DNA of 64,000 nucleotides from Aspergillus flavus (taxonomy: Eukaryota; Ascomycota; Eurotiomycetes; Eurotiales; Aspergillaceae), in contig NC_092405.1 in NCBI RefSeq assembly GCF_009017415.1, forward strand, positions 1,426,001-1,490,000, given 5' to 3'. The notes below the pieces were generated by a model that had not been told where the DNA came from, did not search any database, and saw nothing but the letters and a program-made list of their open reading frames with translations. The position numbers and the translations under genes were made by a program. Each line of letters opens with the position of its first letter. The first letter of the stretch is position 1. Below, in pieces: positions 24,760 to 35,841 of this stretch.

Positions 24760-26319
24760 TTATCTGGGCCCAAGCTTGTCCAGGGCACGAGCACCCTGTT
24801 CTTGCCATTCTTGCTTGGTGACCCACATATCCTCCTTGTCGGCGATCTGAGAGATAGTTAGACGACCTGAGCCTAAGTTGAGTAGAAGTATGGATAGGGT
24901 TCAAGTACTTACCAAATTAGCAAGGACAGCGCCGCCTAGGAAGACCATGTGTCTCCGTCTTGGCGGGTCCTCAATCCGCACCTTGAATTTCTGGACGAGA
25001 GTTAGCGTATATCTCCTGTAAAGAATGCTATTAGACATACGTTCAGCCTCTCCGGGTCTCCATGCAGTACACGTGTGAGCCATAACTGCTTCAGCTCCTT
25101 CTCCAGTCGTGATGGCAGACCAGGGTACATGCTGCTTCCTCCACTGAGCACGATGGCCTTGTACAAACTAGAGCGAACATCCACATCGGCGCCCTGGATG
25201 GTGTTGAAGAGCATCTCGGCGATACCGGGCTGATCCACGTCCACCAGGTGCGGCTGGAAGAGACACTCGGGGGCCTCGAAACGCTCACTTCCGACACGGA
25301 TGACCCGACCGTCAGGGAGAGTGTAGGATTCGACAAGAACAGTTGTGTCCTCCGAAAGCTTCTTGTCCAACTCCAAATCATAGGAAACGTAGCAAAGCTT
25401 CTCCTTAATCTGGCGCACAGTCTCGAAGTCGGCCGTACGGTTTAGGGCATAACCGCGGCGAAGGAGGAGGGCGATCATGTTACGGGTGACATCACGACCC
25501 GCGACATCCAATCGACGGATGTGGTGGTTAAGGACGGTGGATTCGTATACCGGAATAATGTGCGTGACACCATCACCGGAGTCGACAACCACACCGCTGC
25601 TAAGACCTAATAGACCACATGAGCTTCTTGCGCTGCCGCATCATGGGGAATCCTAGCACATACCCTGGGCGTATAGTGCAAGCACAGCTTGAATAGCGAC
25701 GTATACACCGCCGAAGTTGTAGCCTTCCAGCATGACCTCGGCCATCTTCTCGCGGTTCTTTAAAGGGTTCATAGGGGGTTCGGTAAGGAGGATTTTGCGA
25801 CCGGTGGGATCGATACCCAACTTCTCATAAAAGGTAAAGTTCCATAGGTGTTGCATATCATCCCAGTTCTTCACTATTCCATTCTCCATCTATCCATTGG
25901 GCACGGATCAGCAACTTGGAGGCGCACAATCGGAGAGCGACAACGAGCCGCGGGGACAAGACGTACGGGATAGCTGATCTGAAGCATTGATCTGGCAGCG
26001 GCAGCTTCATCTCCGCACATAATATCCTTGACAACAATGTCGCCGGCCTGTTCCTCAGTTCGCAGTATAGGCCGCCCCACTATTGAGGGGAACTGGTGCT
26101 CGGGGAAGTTCTAATAAATAGCAACAAAGTAAACAGATAGCTCTTCGAGTGTTGCATGGGTCGTGCAAGTGGAAGATATACCTGCGCAGCATATCCGACC
26201 TTGAGGAAACCGGTTCCTCCGTCGAGCACTGGATGTACGGGTTAGTTGACGGGACGGGAGCACCAGGCAGTAGCTGTCAGGAGCGGAGGCTGAAGCTTAC
26301 CAATGGGCATTTCCGCCAT
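24760..26319 (-). CDS. arp2: Actin-related protein 2, Arp2/3 complex (388 aa, 7 exons)
   Basis: Exons in order of transcription: 26301-26319, 26182-26228, 25967-26110, 25664-25889, 25041-25606, 24913-24990, 24760-24846. The frame closes at 388 residues, normal for Arp2. Visible features are [74 protein letters not shown] (second nucleotide-binding loop) and [20 protein letters not shown]. Arp2 pairs with Arp3 to nucleate branched actin filaments at endocytic patches and hyphal tips. The first exon has only 19 nt. Confidence 0.96.
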
Positions 26320-27041
26320 GGTGTTCAATTCGAATCACAATAGTAAATGCTCAAATAATTCCAGAGTAACAAACAAATGCGATCATGGGGATGTAGTCCA
26401 GGGGTGGGGGAAAAACTGGGGAGACACGAGATATGAGGGGAAGGAGAAAGAGCAACGTTATTGGGAATGCGTGGCTGACGGACTGGCGGTGCAGTCCAGT
26501 CAGTCGTCACTGCTGCCCGGTTGTGGAATGCCTGGGTGCCTGAACGCCCGATAATCCCAGATCTGGGGACTGTTACTCAACTCCTCACCGAGACATACTA
26601 AGCCACTATCAACCACGATGATAAAATGAGTGTCTTGAATTGTTCTGCCGGACTAAACTAGCAGAATATTTTTCTCTTGGTTGTGTACTGAGGGTCACAT
26701 CGGGTGTCAACATTCAGCATTAGCCTACCATAAATCCTTGAAGGGATAATTGATGGAGGCTGGATCTCCATGTATATCATAGTATACGATGGACGTCTAA
26801 AATGATGACGAGTCAGGCAAACAATTCTCACGGTATAAAAGACTAGACTACCCTGTCGCAGTTGTCCGCCCGGTATCGGGACCGCCCGGTTATCGATTAT
26901 CGTTAAGAACAACCACAGCATCTACTCCCTACTCGTAGCTCATAACCTCTCATATCCTTCTCTACACGTTCAACTCACCCCCTGTAACCGCGCAATTGAC
27001 CACACATAGCCTTAACTCAAGAGCCAATTGTACTATCAAAC
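26320..27041. other. Divergent promoter region between arp2 and the hydroxyacid dehydrogenase gene
   Basis: About 720 bases shared by two divergent genes, with no coding signal. Bases 26920-27030 are C/T- and A-rich, like a leader upstream of the ATG at 27042. Confidence 0.45.
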
Positions 27042-28211
27042 ATGACTCGCATCGGCTGGGTATGTTCAGCCCAACAACCCATCAACAACAACGTTACTAA
27101 CCTATACAAACAGTATGGCCTAGGCTCCATGGGCCTAGCCATGGCCACCAATCTCCAAAAACACCTAGCGACCAAAAACGCTATGAATCTAATCTACTCG
27201 AACCGGACAATGGCACGCGGTGACCCTCTCAAGACCCTAGGTGCTACCCCAGAGACCAGCTTCGCCAAACTAGTCGGTCAATGCGGGATCATCTTCACCA
27301 TGGTGCGTACAATCATCCCCCTTTCCACCTAAAATAATCTCATTCCCCAAAGCTAACACGAAAAAAGGTCTCCAATGACTCAGTCCTCCAACAACTGATC
27401 ACATCCGCCATTGGATCGGGACATTCTCTCCGCGACAAGATCTTCGTAGACTGCTCGACCGTTCACCCCGAAACGGTGGGTCTAACTGTCTCTAAGCTGA
27501 AAGAACAGCAAGCATCTTTCCTGGCGGCACCTGTGTTCGGCGGTAATCCGATTGCAGTGGACGGAAAGCTCGTCTTTGCCATTGCCGGGCCGAAGAAGGC
27601 CTCGGAGGTGGTCAAGCCGTTGATCCAGGATGTCATGGGTCGCAAGGTGATCGATTGTGGCGAGGATGCGACTAAGTCGTCACTTTTGAAAATTGCTGGG
27701 TACGAGCTACCTTCTACGCCCACTTTTTATGTGCTAGAGGAGGAATGCTGATGAATGCCAGTAATATCGTCACCGTTAATATGATGGAAGCTGTCGGAGA
27801 AGCCCAGGTTTTCGCCGAGCGTACTGGATTAGGCACTGGTCCGATGGAAGAGCTCATCGGCGAAGCTTTTGGCGCGGTGGCTGGTGGATATTCTAAGAGG
27901 TGGCGTAGTTTGGGATCCCTGCTGATGTTTCTACATCGCTGACGACTTACAGATTGACGACTGGTGCGTATGCGCCGCCGCTGGAATCTCGGCCTGGATT
28001 TGGGGTGTCTCTTGCTATCAAGGATGCGAACCATGCATTTGCTATGGCCAAGGAACATAATGTTGAACTTCCCGGTCTGAAGGTCGCGCATGAGAACATG
28101 GTAGCTGCAAGGGAGTATGCTGGCGAGTGTCTGGATAGCAGCTCAATGTATGGTGTTCTGCGTCAGAAGGCGGGAATGGCTTTCTGGAATGAGAAGAGTC
28201 GGAAGGAGTGA
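27042..28211 (+). CDS. 3-hydroxyisobutyrate dehydrogenase-family oxidoreductase (311 aa, 5 exons)
   Basis: Exons 27042-27059, 27114-27302, 27368-27699, 27762-27899 and 27953-28211. Joining exons 1 and 2 gives MTRIGWYGLGSMGLAMATNL, the dinucleotide-binding turn of beta-hydroxyacid dehydrogenases. The substrate loop appears as DCSTVHPETVG, and the catalytic Lys lies in the SSLLKIAGN region. The C-terminal helical domain includes NMMEAVGEAQVFAERTGLG. The protein uses NAD(P) to oxidise short hydroxy acids. The family also covers glyoxylate/succinic semialdehyde reductases, so the true substrate is open. The 3' site of intron 3 is a choice between 27761 (preferred, giving KIAGNIVTVN) and an upstream AG at 27737 that would add eight residues. 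Confidence 0.88.
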
Positions 28212-28906
28212 AGTTCGAATTGACCATAAGTGAGATGGACTCATTAATAAATTGGACAATAGATTAGTTGTTGAGCGCCAATTTGACATGGGATATAGTT
28301 CACTGGTTTCCATTACTACAAGGTACAATGGACGCGAAGACAAGGCGGTATCAAATAAGACACAGTTCCATTTGGAATTTGGCTATCTATACCTCAAAAT
28401 CGTAACTGCTGCTGCAACAGTCTCTGGTATATGATAACAACTCTAGATCTACGTTCGGAGTTTCCGACAAAACAGGAGGACCCTAAGCCCGATCTTTCTG
28501 AACATGAAGCGGCTGAGGCTACCATGCGCAGAAGTTCTATTGCTACGATGCTATAACCCGAACGTCAGTATGTTTACCATCTCTCCATACACTGCATAGC
28601 CAGCGTGACTCGGAAAAGTTATACCGCTTCTCAGGCAGTTGTGTGGCAAGTATCCGAGTGGCACGGCAACATGGTAAGGGAGGAAAGGGTTAGGGACGAG
28701 AATCACAAAGAAAAGAGACCCAACACCAAAACAAAGGACGAAAGACAAGGAGATGCCTAGAGAATGTATAGAGGATGCTCTCAAAAATGTATCACCCGCC
28801 TGAGCCTTGTCACCAAAATTGGTTAAACATATCTAACGGAATTCCACTCGATTATCTGTCTATACGGTGGCTGCCCAGTGAATATTGACCCGTAGTGAAG
28901 ATACGG
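28212..28906. other. Convergent 3' region before the bZIP gene
   Basis: About 700 bases between converging genes. No conserved frame or RNA gene was recognised. Confidence 0.4.
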
Positions 28907-30606
28907 TTATGGCTGGTTCTTTATTCTGGCTGTCTCAGCTAAGGACGGATACGCTTCCGCAAATGCTGAGCCGAGACTCCAATTGTTGAGGTTGCGTAGA
29001 TGCCTTTCAAAGACGGGGTTGATTATCAGGTCATCGTTATCTCCCGTCGACAAAAGACAATCAGTTTCCTCATATGGCCAGTTGACTGACAGTGTACGCG
29101 TAAATGGTATAAACCAGTTGTCAAAAGGGTAGTCCCGGTGTGCCATCACGACGCGGTCGCGCATCCGCGGCCACGGCAGGTAATCAATCCAGGCGGGATG
29201 TGGTGTTAAAAGTTGCGATGGGCGCGGAGTCAGCCATTCCGGTACCCGATCATAATTTTCAGGCGTTGGATAGATCTGCCATCGCATGAGAAGAAACATG
29301 ACATACAAAACAGCTACTTGCTCCGGAAGGGAGGAAATATCGGGGAAGGTGCGCAGGATATCAGTGAACACCTTTGATAACGGGTGTGAGTAAGCACCTC
29401 TTTCTGGATTAAGCAGGGAGGAGACACTGGGATAAGGAGGCCCCACTAGCTTTTGCTGGGGGACCCCCGAAGCTGCTTCGCGCTGTCGATGGTGGAGAAA
29501 GTCCAACAGGATTGCATCCAGCGTGCAGGTTGGTGCAATGTTTCGGATTGGCGTCATGTAGGCGGGCAGAGATTGCTCCGCCATGGAGCCGTGGATCGGC
29601 GACGGGTAGGCCGGAGGAGCGTTCATTGGGGGTGCTCGGAAGTTCCCCGGCGAGCGGCGGAAGCCCTCCACTTTTGGAACTTGTTGAGACGCATCAAGTA
29701 GAAAGTTAAAGGCCATCCTTTCATCGCTCCCAAAATCTAACCCATGCGTCAGGTTGTGCCGTTGATAGTCGAACGCAATGCGAAACGAAGCTGACGTCCC
29801 ATTGGTGGCGCTTTCGCGCCGGATGGTGCCTAACAAAGGCGCCGAGTGTGTGGATGAGGGAGTCTCAATCCTTGCGGAAGCCTCGGAATAGGAATGGTCG
29901 ACATTGGTTGGCCTGGTGTCACTGAAGTAACTGGTTTTTGCAAACGGTGGTGCTGTAGACAAAGGGGGGGTTGAATGCGTGCCCGAGGGAGCGGCTGCAG
30001 AGGCGGGAGGATCTGGAGGCGCCTATTTAGCTCTTAATGATCCCTGAGAAAATGGTGGGTAGTTTTACTGCACCAGTGGCCAGACTTACTAGCACTAGAT
30101 GCTTCGTGCTTTCCAACTAAAGGCTGAATGACATCCATGATCGCCTTCAACCCCTGTTTGATGTCGCGGTTCTCGGCTCGAATGGCTTCATTCTGCTTCA
30201 ACGCCGCCTGCAGATCCAAGAATGGCTTCTGAGAAGACAGCTCGCGGACGCGGTGTTCCAGCGAATCTATATGAGCTTTGGTTCTCTCGCGTATTGCCCG
30301 CTGGGCCTGTCGGTCGTTGGCTCGTTTCTTCGCCAGCTGCTCGGGAGTGAGATTGGCTACACCTCTTGCGGAACTACTATTCAACTTGCGTTTCCGCCCC
30401 GCAGGCCCGCCAGTGTCTGGCGCCGGTGTTTCTGCATCTGCATCTGCAGGCGTCAACGCGGATGGCGTAGGAGAATCCTCCAGTTTCACATATTCCGTGT
30501 CCAAGTTAACGGTGTCGGTCGCGACTGGGGTCTCCCGGGTTCCCGAGGAAGAGTCGAGGGCCGAGGAAGGGGCCACATCATTCAGAGGAGGCAGGCGATT
30601 GGCCAT
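28907..30606 (-). CDS. bZIP transcription factor with DUF3425 C-terminal domain (540 aa, 2 exons)
   Basis: Exons 30090-30606 and 28907-30012. The donor GTAAGT is at 30089, and the in-frame acceptor is the CAG ending at 30013. An earlier TAG acceptor would break the frame. An acidic, Pro/Thr-rich N-terminus leads to the basic region KKRANDRQAQRAIRERT (about residues 93-109), with a short leucine zipper through about 155. The AQRAIR core resembles Yap/Pap1-type fungal bZIPs. The C-terminal third carries the DUF3425 pattern, with YPSVSSLLNPERGAYSHPLS, VLYVMFLLMRWQIYPTPENY and WLTPRPSQLLTPHPAWIDYL. Proteins of this kind are nuclear regulators of stress, secondary metabolism or development. The target genes are unknown. 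The adjacent GTP cyclohydrolase II promoter has AP-1-like sites. Confidence 0.9.
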
Positions 30607-31387
30607 GACCTCCTTCTCAATTTGTTATCAAAACGTAACGGCCATTCAAGACGGCCGCAAAATTTAAAGGTGTCTTCCAGGATAATACCTGGGTCTGCAG
30701 GAACTCAAGAGGATCAGCATCGATGTCGTAAACGAAAAGAATGATGTGGTGTGAGAGAAGAAGAACGATACTTTTTCAGCCGACGACGTTTCGGCATGAC
30801 TACGAGTCTGGAACAAGTGGAGTCCCGCTGAACTCTATCGTTCAGAACCCTTGTCAATGTCACCTCAAAATGCTGGGAGGATTCTCGAGACAAATTAATT
30901 GTCGTAATTGATTTGATCTTCTCCCGCTGAAGAGTGCCGGCAGTGGCGCTCCCGATCGACAGCCCCGAGGGAGAAAACTAAAAACAAAAAAGAATGAAGG
31001 AAAATAAAAGAACTTCGGTTTACAACAGACGAACTGTATGTCTGTATGTACCAAGGGTCACATTCACATGACAATCCACCGGTTTTGCCTCTTTCATTTT
31101 ACGATACCAAACGTATTAAATTGTATATGGGTCCTTTGCATTCCTGAAAGCCAAAGCTCGAACGGTCACTCCCAAAACCCCGGTAACGCATCACAGACAA
31201 TGCCCAATCTAGTAATATATCACAATGCCCCAAGACGTCGTCCAACGTAATACTAGGTAAATGATCGTATAGAGAAAAGTCGAATATGAGAGATATACAG
31301 CACCGTAGATAAGACAAGTAATCATAAAAGAGCCTTTTATACAGCAGAGCAGCAAAGCATCGAAGCAACAGCACCTCCACGCAAAAC
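30607..31387. other. bZIP gene promoter and 3' flank of GTP cyclohydrolase II gene
   Basis: About 780 bases between same-strand genes. No conserved frame was recognised. The 31.1-31.39 kb part is likely the GTP cyclohydrolase II 3' UTR. Confidence 0.4.
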
Positions 31388-32740
31388 TCATGGGGAAATC
31401 GTGTAAAGCATGACAGCAAGAAGAATGGTGAATAGATGTTTTATTGGAGCATATGGCCCATCTTCGAAATCTATTGTGTTGTTTGCTATGTTAGCATTCC
31501 TTGCATCGGAATTAATGGGGGAAAGACCGACCTTGGTCCGCAAGTAGCCCTCGACTTCAGTACTCGTAATTCCCATCTTTCCACCTGTTCGCCAGGCCAA
31601 GGGCACCATCGGTACTCTTTCCTTCACAACAACTTCCCGGTTCGGTCCCTCGACCGCCCGGATCTTGTCAGGGTTGTTGGTAAGCAGGCGGATTCCATGT
31701 GGGTTGGAATCAACACCTAGACCAAGATCCACCAACATCGCTGTGGCAAGACCGTAGCTTCTGGCATCCGCGGGATGTCGAAGGAGTAAATTAGCTTCGA
31801 CGGTATCCGATCCAAGGTCTTGAAGATTATACGCTTTAAGCTTTTCTCCTAGACCGATCCCGCGGCCTTCCTGGCGGAGGTAAATGATCACGCCTCCAGA
31901 TGCATTCGAAGGCACAGATAAATCTTGCTGGGATGCCACCTCATTCAAAGTTTCCATCGGGAGAGACATCAAACGTGCCGCCTCATCGAGCTGTTCACCA
32001 CAATCACAGCGCGCGGACCATGCCGTTTCGCCGGTGTAACATTCCGAATGGATTCTAACCAGCGGCGCTTGGTTTGTGCTACTCTGTGCTAACTCTGATG
32101 TCTGTGACGAAACAGGGGCATCTGGGGTGCTCCGCCCTTGTCCACTAGAAGCGCTCTCAGTATTTGCGGAGCTGTCATACCAACTGCTCACTCGGCCGGG
32201 ACGGAGGGTACCGATGTAGGCCCCACGAATCATTCGGTCCATTTCCGTTTCCCCCGGGCGGATTGCGTCCAAACTTCGGGATCGGATACTGTTTCCGAAC
32301 ACAATTGCTAAGTGCTCTTTGTTGTCCAAGTCATTGTGGTAGAGGTGAAGGAACATCTCGGCCCCATTGGTGGTTGGGATCCGTGCGCGAACAATACACT
32401 CGACATTTGGAAGGCAGGAGAGGAGCTTAGGCGGTTTAGTGTGCGTGGGTTGTTGAGTCTGCTGAAGTAGTTGCGCTTGGTTTATCGTGCCACCTGGTGT
32501 CGCTGGAGGGGTGAAGGAAGGGGAGAGAAGAGAGGCGGGCACTGCGGGGGTAATATCGCCTCGGGTGTGCTCTGTGGCGTCAGTTTGACTTGCGGCATCA
32601 CCACGAAGCTCGTCTATTCTGCTGTTCAATGATGGTGGAGCCGCAGAGGTTGAGTCCAGAGACATATCATCAACCGCTCGATGAGAGGAAGAGGCCTGCG
32701 CCGTGAATGTCGGCGAGGCATGAGATGGTAAGTTCGACAT
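31388..32740 (-). CDS. riboB: GTP cyclohydrolase II, riboflavin biosynthesis (450 aa)
   Basis: Single exon. The zinc-binding cysteines are Cys234, Cys245 and Cys247 in [19 protein letters not shown]. The active-site stretch [20 protein letters not shown], with its catalytic Tyr/Arg region, and [17 protein letters not shown] complete the family signature. The enzyme opens the GTP ring to give the first pyrimidine intermediate of riboflavin, releasing formate and pyrophosphate. Fungal versions have a long low-complexity N-terminus like the one here (about 100 residues rich in Ser, Pro, Thr). Met at 32740 is chosen as start because the 30 codons before it form an unrelated hydrophobic run. From memory, the A. 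nidulans gene for this step is riboB (yeast RIB1). A trio of AP-1-like sites lies about 260-300 bases upstream. Confidence 0.92.
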   Translation of the reverse strand: MSNLPSHASPTFTAQASSSHRAVDDMSLDSTSAAPPSLNSRIDELRGDAASQTDATEHTRGDITPAVPASLLSPSFTPPATPGGTINQAQLLQQTQQPTHTKPPKLLSCLPNVECIVRARIPTTNGAEMFLHLYHNDLDNKEHLAIVFGNSIRSRSLDAIRPGETEMDRMIRGAYIGTLRPGRVSSWYDSSANTESASSGQGRSTPDAPVSSQTSELAQSSTNQAPLVRIHSECYTGETAWSARCDCGEQLDEAARLMSLPMETLNEVASQQDLSVPSNASGGVIIYLRQEGRGIGLGEKLKAYNLQDLGSDTVEANLLLRHPADARSYGLATAMLVDLGLGVDSNPHGIRLLTNNPDKIRAVEGPNREVVVKERVPMVPLAWRTGGKMGITSTEVEGYLRTKVGLSPINSDARNANIANNTIDFEDGPYAPIKHLFTILLAVMLYTISP

Positions 32741-33857
32741 GGCAGAAATGAGTAATGCGGCTGCGGAATCAGGGTAGGAAGGGCAATGGTTAAGCGACCA
32801 TATACATATAACGAGGATGAATTCAATCAATAGCAGAATGCGGTCAATGGTACACCAAAGGTTAGAACAGACGCATGCTCAGAAGATCGGACAATTGTAT
32901 GGAGTATGATAACATTGCCATGCATATATCTCCCTCGGATCCGCGGGAATGACACAGCACTGGCGGCGCATTGGGGGCGGGGGCTGCGGCATGTGGCTGA
33001 CTCAGGTTTTCCATTAGTCAGGCCTTACGGGTACCATTAGTCAGGTGCCCTTCCAGACTCTCGCATCCAATGATTTAATATGATTTTACTATCAACTCGG
33101 ATCACAGAAAATCCCCAATTTTTTTCTACCCTTTTGTCTCAATACTTTCTCGATCCAAAAGTTTCCTTTTTTCAAAAAATTTCCAATTGTTCTCTGGTTT
33201 CAATGACTGCGGAAATTTTCCATCCCACACTTCGCAAACAATACCATTGACGATCGCACTTTATATCGCGGAATTCCCATCTTATCGATGGTTAGAAGAT
33301 AGACCGAACTTTATCGGTAGAATGCTCTATTCGCTTCTACACCGTATACCCTTATTACCTAACAGATTGTCATCTCCTGAACATTTTACACTGAAATTAA
33401 GACATCCCGCCCTAAGATCGGCGTCCTATTGGAACATGTTCCCCCCATCGGACTTATTTCGCAATAGAATTTGAATTATGATCTACTGCCTACTTGGCCT
33501 CGCCGACTTTAGATGAATCAAGCTTTTCGCTGGCCATCGTAAGGCGTAAAAGAATCGATGCATAGAATGCTTGAGCTCATCAAGGTAGCAATTCAGTCAA
33601 TTTGGTCAAGACCATTTATTCTTAGGTAGTACTATCCTATCCAAAGCTGGCCAAATCAACCATCAATAGTGAGGACGCTTCTATTCCATTCCAGACTCCT
33701 TGAAATTGTATCAATTTAGTTCAAAGGGTATCATCATAACCACCGAATACTCAGGATTCCAATATGCAGTATTTGTCGTTGTGTTCGCTCTTCTTTCTTT
33801 TTTTTTTTCTTTCCCCCTTTTTCTTTTTATGTAGCCTTTGGCGTTTCTCTGCTTCCT
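32741..33857. other. GTP cyclohydrolase II promoter and 3' flank of sgf29
   Basis: About 1.1 kb. It contains the AP-1-like sites at 32998-33043 and T-rich tracts near 33118-33180 and 33793-33830. The 95-codon plus frame at 33187-33474 has no recognisable features. Confidence 0.4.
32998..33043. promoter_or_regulatory. Three AP-1/Gcn4-like bZIP sites in the GTP cyclohydrolase II promoter
   Basis: A perfect TGACTCA is at 32998-33004. Two copies of TTAGTCA (TGACTAA on the other strand) are at 33014-33020 and 33037-33043, inside a direct repeat CCATTAGTCAGG (33011-33022 and 33034-33045). TGACTCA binds Gcn4/CpcA, and TGACTAA is used by Yap-type factors. Binding here is inferred. Confidence 0.5.
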
Positions 33858-35149
33858 TCACTTTCCGGGAATGTCAAGGACAAACCTACGGTCCACTTCC
33901 ATCTCCTTGTCATCTTCTTCGCCTTCAAATTTGAGACGGTAGGTGTCCTTTCTGGAGCCCATCACCTCTGCCCGGTAAAACGTCGTAGTATCTGGGTATC
34001 TCGCCAGAACTTGTTTTCCTACCGAAAAACTTGGTAATGTCGAGCCAACTTGCGGTATTGGGATCAGAAACGCAGCGGTGGTTTTATAAACCGCTCCCTC
34101 TTCGCCATTCTCATTCGGCTCGGGATCCTGTACATCATACCTTGAAAGGAGTATCGGTCAGTTCAGAGGTAAGGACGCCCGGGGTCGTCATGCCATACCG
34201 CTTCTTATGTCCATCTCCAGAAATCCCTTTGATGATGCACTGGATCCCCTCACCTTCGGCCCCTTGCTTGTTCTTGTTGTGTTTGAAGACTACTTCGGCC
34301 CCAACCACCAAGTGTCCATTACGTTCTGCGAGTGTACCCTTGGTGCCTTCCGTCCCTTCCTCCACTTTAACGTGAACATCTCGGCTGTCACGGCTGTCAC
34401 GAGCCTGGTTGCTGGACACACTGGAGCCACGTTGGATGCCGCCCTTCATACGTCCAGCTTTGTCCGGTAGGGAAGCACCCGAAAGCCCCGGCGAATCCGT
34501 AGCTGACCCGTCCACGTCATTTCTCTTTTTACGGGATTTCCCAAGAGCAGCCGCACGGTTAAGTGGCGCCTCTGCTTCAGATGCCTGACGAAGTGCGGTC
34601 AGAAGGCCCAAGTTCTTGATCACATCACTGGGTTCATCTTGAAGAATGGCCCTTTCATCTTCACAAAGCTTGAGCATTTGCCGGTACAGACTGTCCAGCT
34701 GGTTATGCTCATGTAGACTCGGCTCTGTAGACGACAATTAGCATGTGCTAGCTACTAAATACGATCTAGCAAGCCCACAGGGCACTAGACTGGCAAACAG
34801 GCTGACAAATTGGGATGGATGATGCCACCATGATTCTTGATAGCATGGTATCACCTGAATGCCAAGGGGCCGAGTCATAATAGCGGAGACCCAGATATAC
34901 TCTTTCCCCGAGGCAGCCGATGTAAAATAAACAAAAACAGGGATAAGAGGGGAGATACTTACTCCCACCATCTTTGCCAATCTTCTCATTCAAAGCAGAT
35001 ATCTGCTCAGCTAGGGACTTCTGCTTATCATTCTTCTCCTTTGCCTTTCGTAGATCCTGGAGGATCTTATTCCACATATCAGTTTCCTCATTGGCCGCCA
35101 GACCATTGTCTCTAGGCAGTGGAGGCCCCCTAGGACGATTCCGTGACAT
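33858..35149 (-). CDS. sgf29: SAGA-associated factor 29 (SGF29), tandem Tudor protein (331 aa, 3 exons)
   Basis: Exons 34963-35149, 34199-34724 and 33858-34140. The N-terminus (MSRNRPRGPPLPRDNG) leads into a coiled coil (WNKILQDLRKAKEKNDKQKS). A charged linker follows, then the SGF29 C-terminal double Tudor region with VGKQVLARYPDTTTFYRAEV and YRLKFEGEEDDKE. This domain reads H3K4me2/3 and helps recruit the SAGA histone acetyltransferase in the nucleus. The middle exon joins as HKKRYDVQDPEPNENGEEGA. The frame stays open upstream to Met at 35551, which would add 134 residues of Ser/Pro/Arg-rich sequence, so a longer 465-residue form is possible. Met 35149 was chosen because the conserved domain begins just after it. 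Confidence 0.9.
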
Positions 35150-35841
35150 CTTGGATGGAGGTGTATTGGGAGGTGCCACAGCAATTGGGAGCTGTCGCGG
35201 ACCTTTACTGTTTCCGGATGAGGTTGCAAGCTCCCCGGTTCTAGCTTTCCCAATGGTCAGGGCCTCCCAGGTAAAAGCGGAGACAATCTCTTTGCGACGC
35301 GCACTTCGCGTGCCACGAGCCGCACCCTGGCGGAGATCGTGCGGGCGACTAAAGGAGCTCAGAGGCGAGCTTAGAGTCTCTTCAGTAGGGTGCTCGCCTG
35401 GCTCGAGCGGGCGCGGAGACGATAATGGTTCCCCGACCTGGCGGCTATCGCTGGCGGAGTTCCCATCGCGGTTAAGCGGTAAGCGCTTTGCTGGCCAATG
35501 CACCCCGTTATTGGTGCTTCCCATTTTAGTCACGGGAACGCTTCCGGTCATCCTAATTGGGTATAATTAGTATTGAATGGAGGGGCAGACGTGAAGGGAA
35601 AGTGGGTTGACTTTCTTGGAAGACGGGACTTGGAGACGCAGGGGAATTATTTTAAAAACGAGAAAAGACTCACTTTCACAATCTGTGGAAAAGATCCTTT
35701 CTATTTCCATCTTCTTTCTTGTTCAAACACATTTCAGTGAATTATCCGACCCTTTGGGGTGCTCTTGCCCAATCTCTTCTTGTGTTTACTTTTCTTGACC
35801 TTCATTCACTCCATCCTTCCTGTTACGTCACGCTCTACAAA

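Noticed and set aside
32741..32830. Upstream Met start for GTP cyclohydrolase II
   Set aside because: The 30 added residues form an isolated hydrophobic run that does not suit a cytosolic enzyme. Met at 32740 begins typical N-terminal low-complexity sequence.
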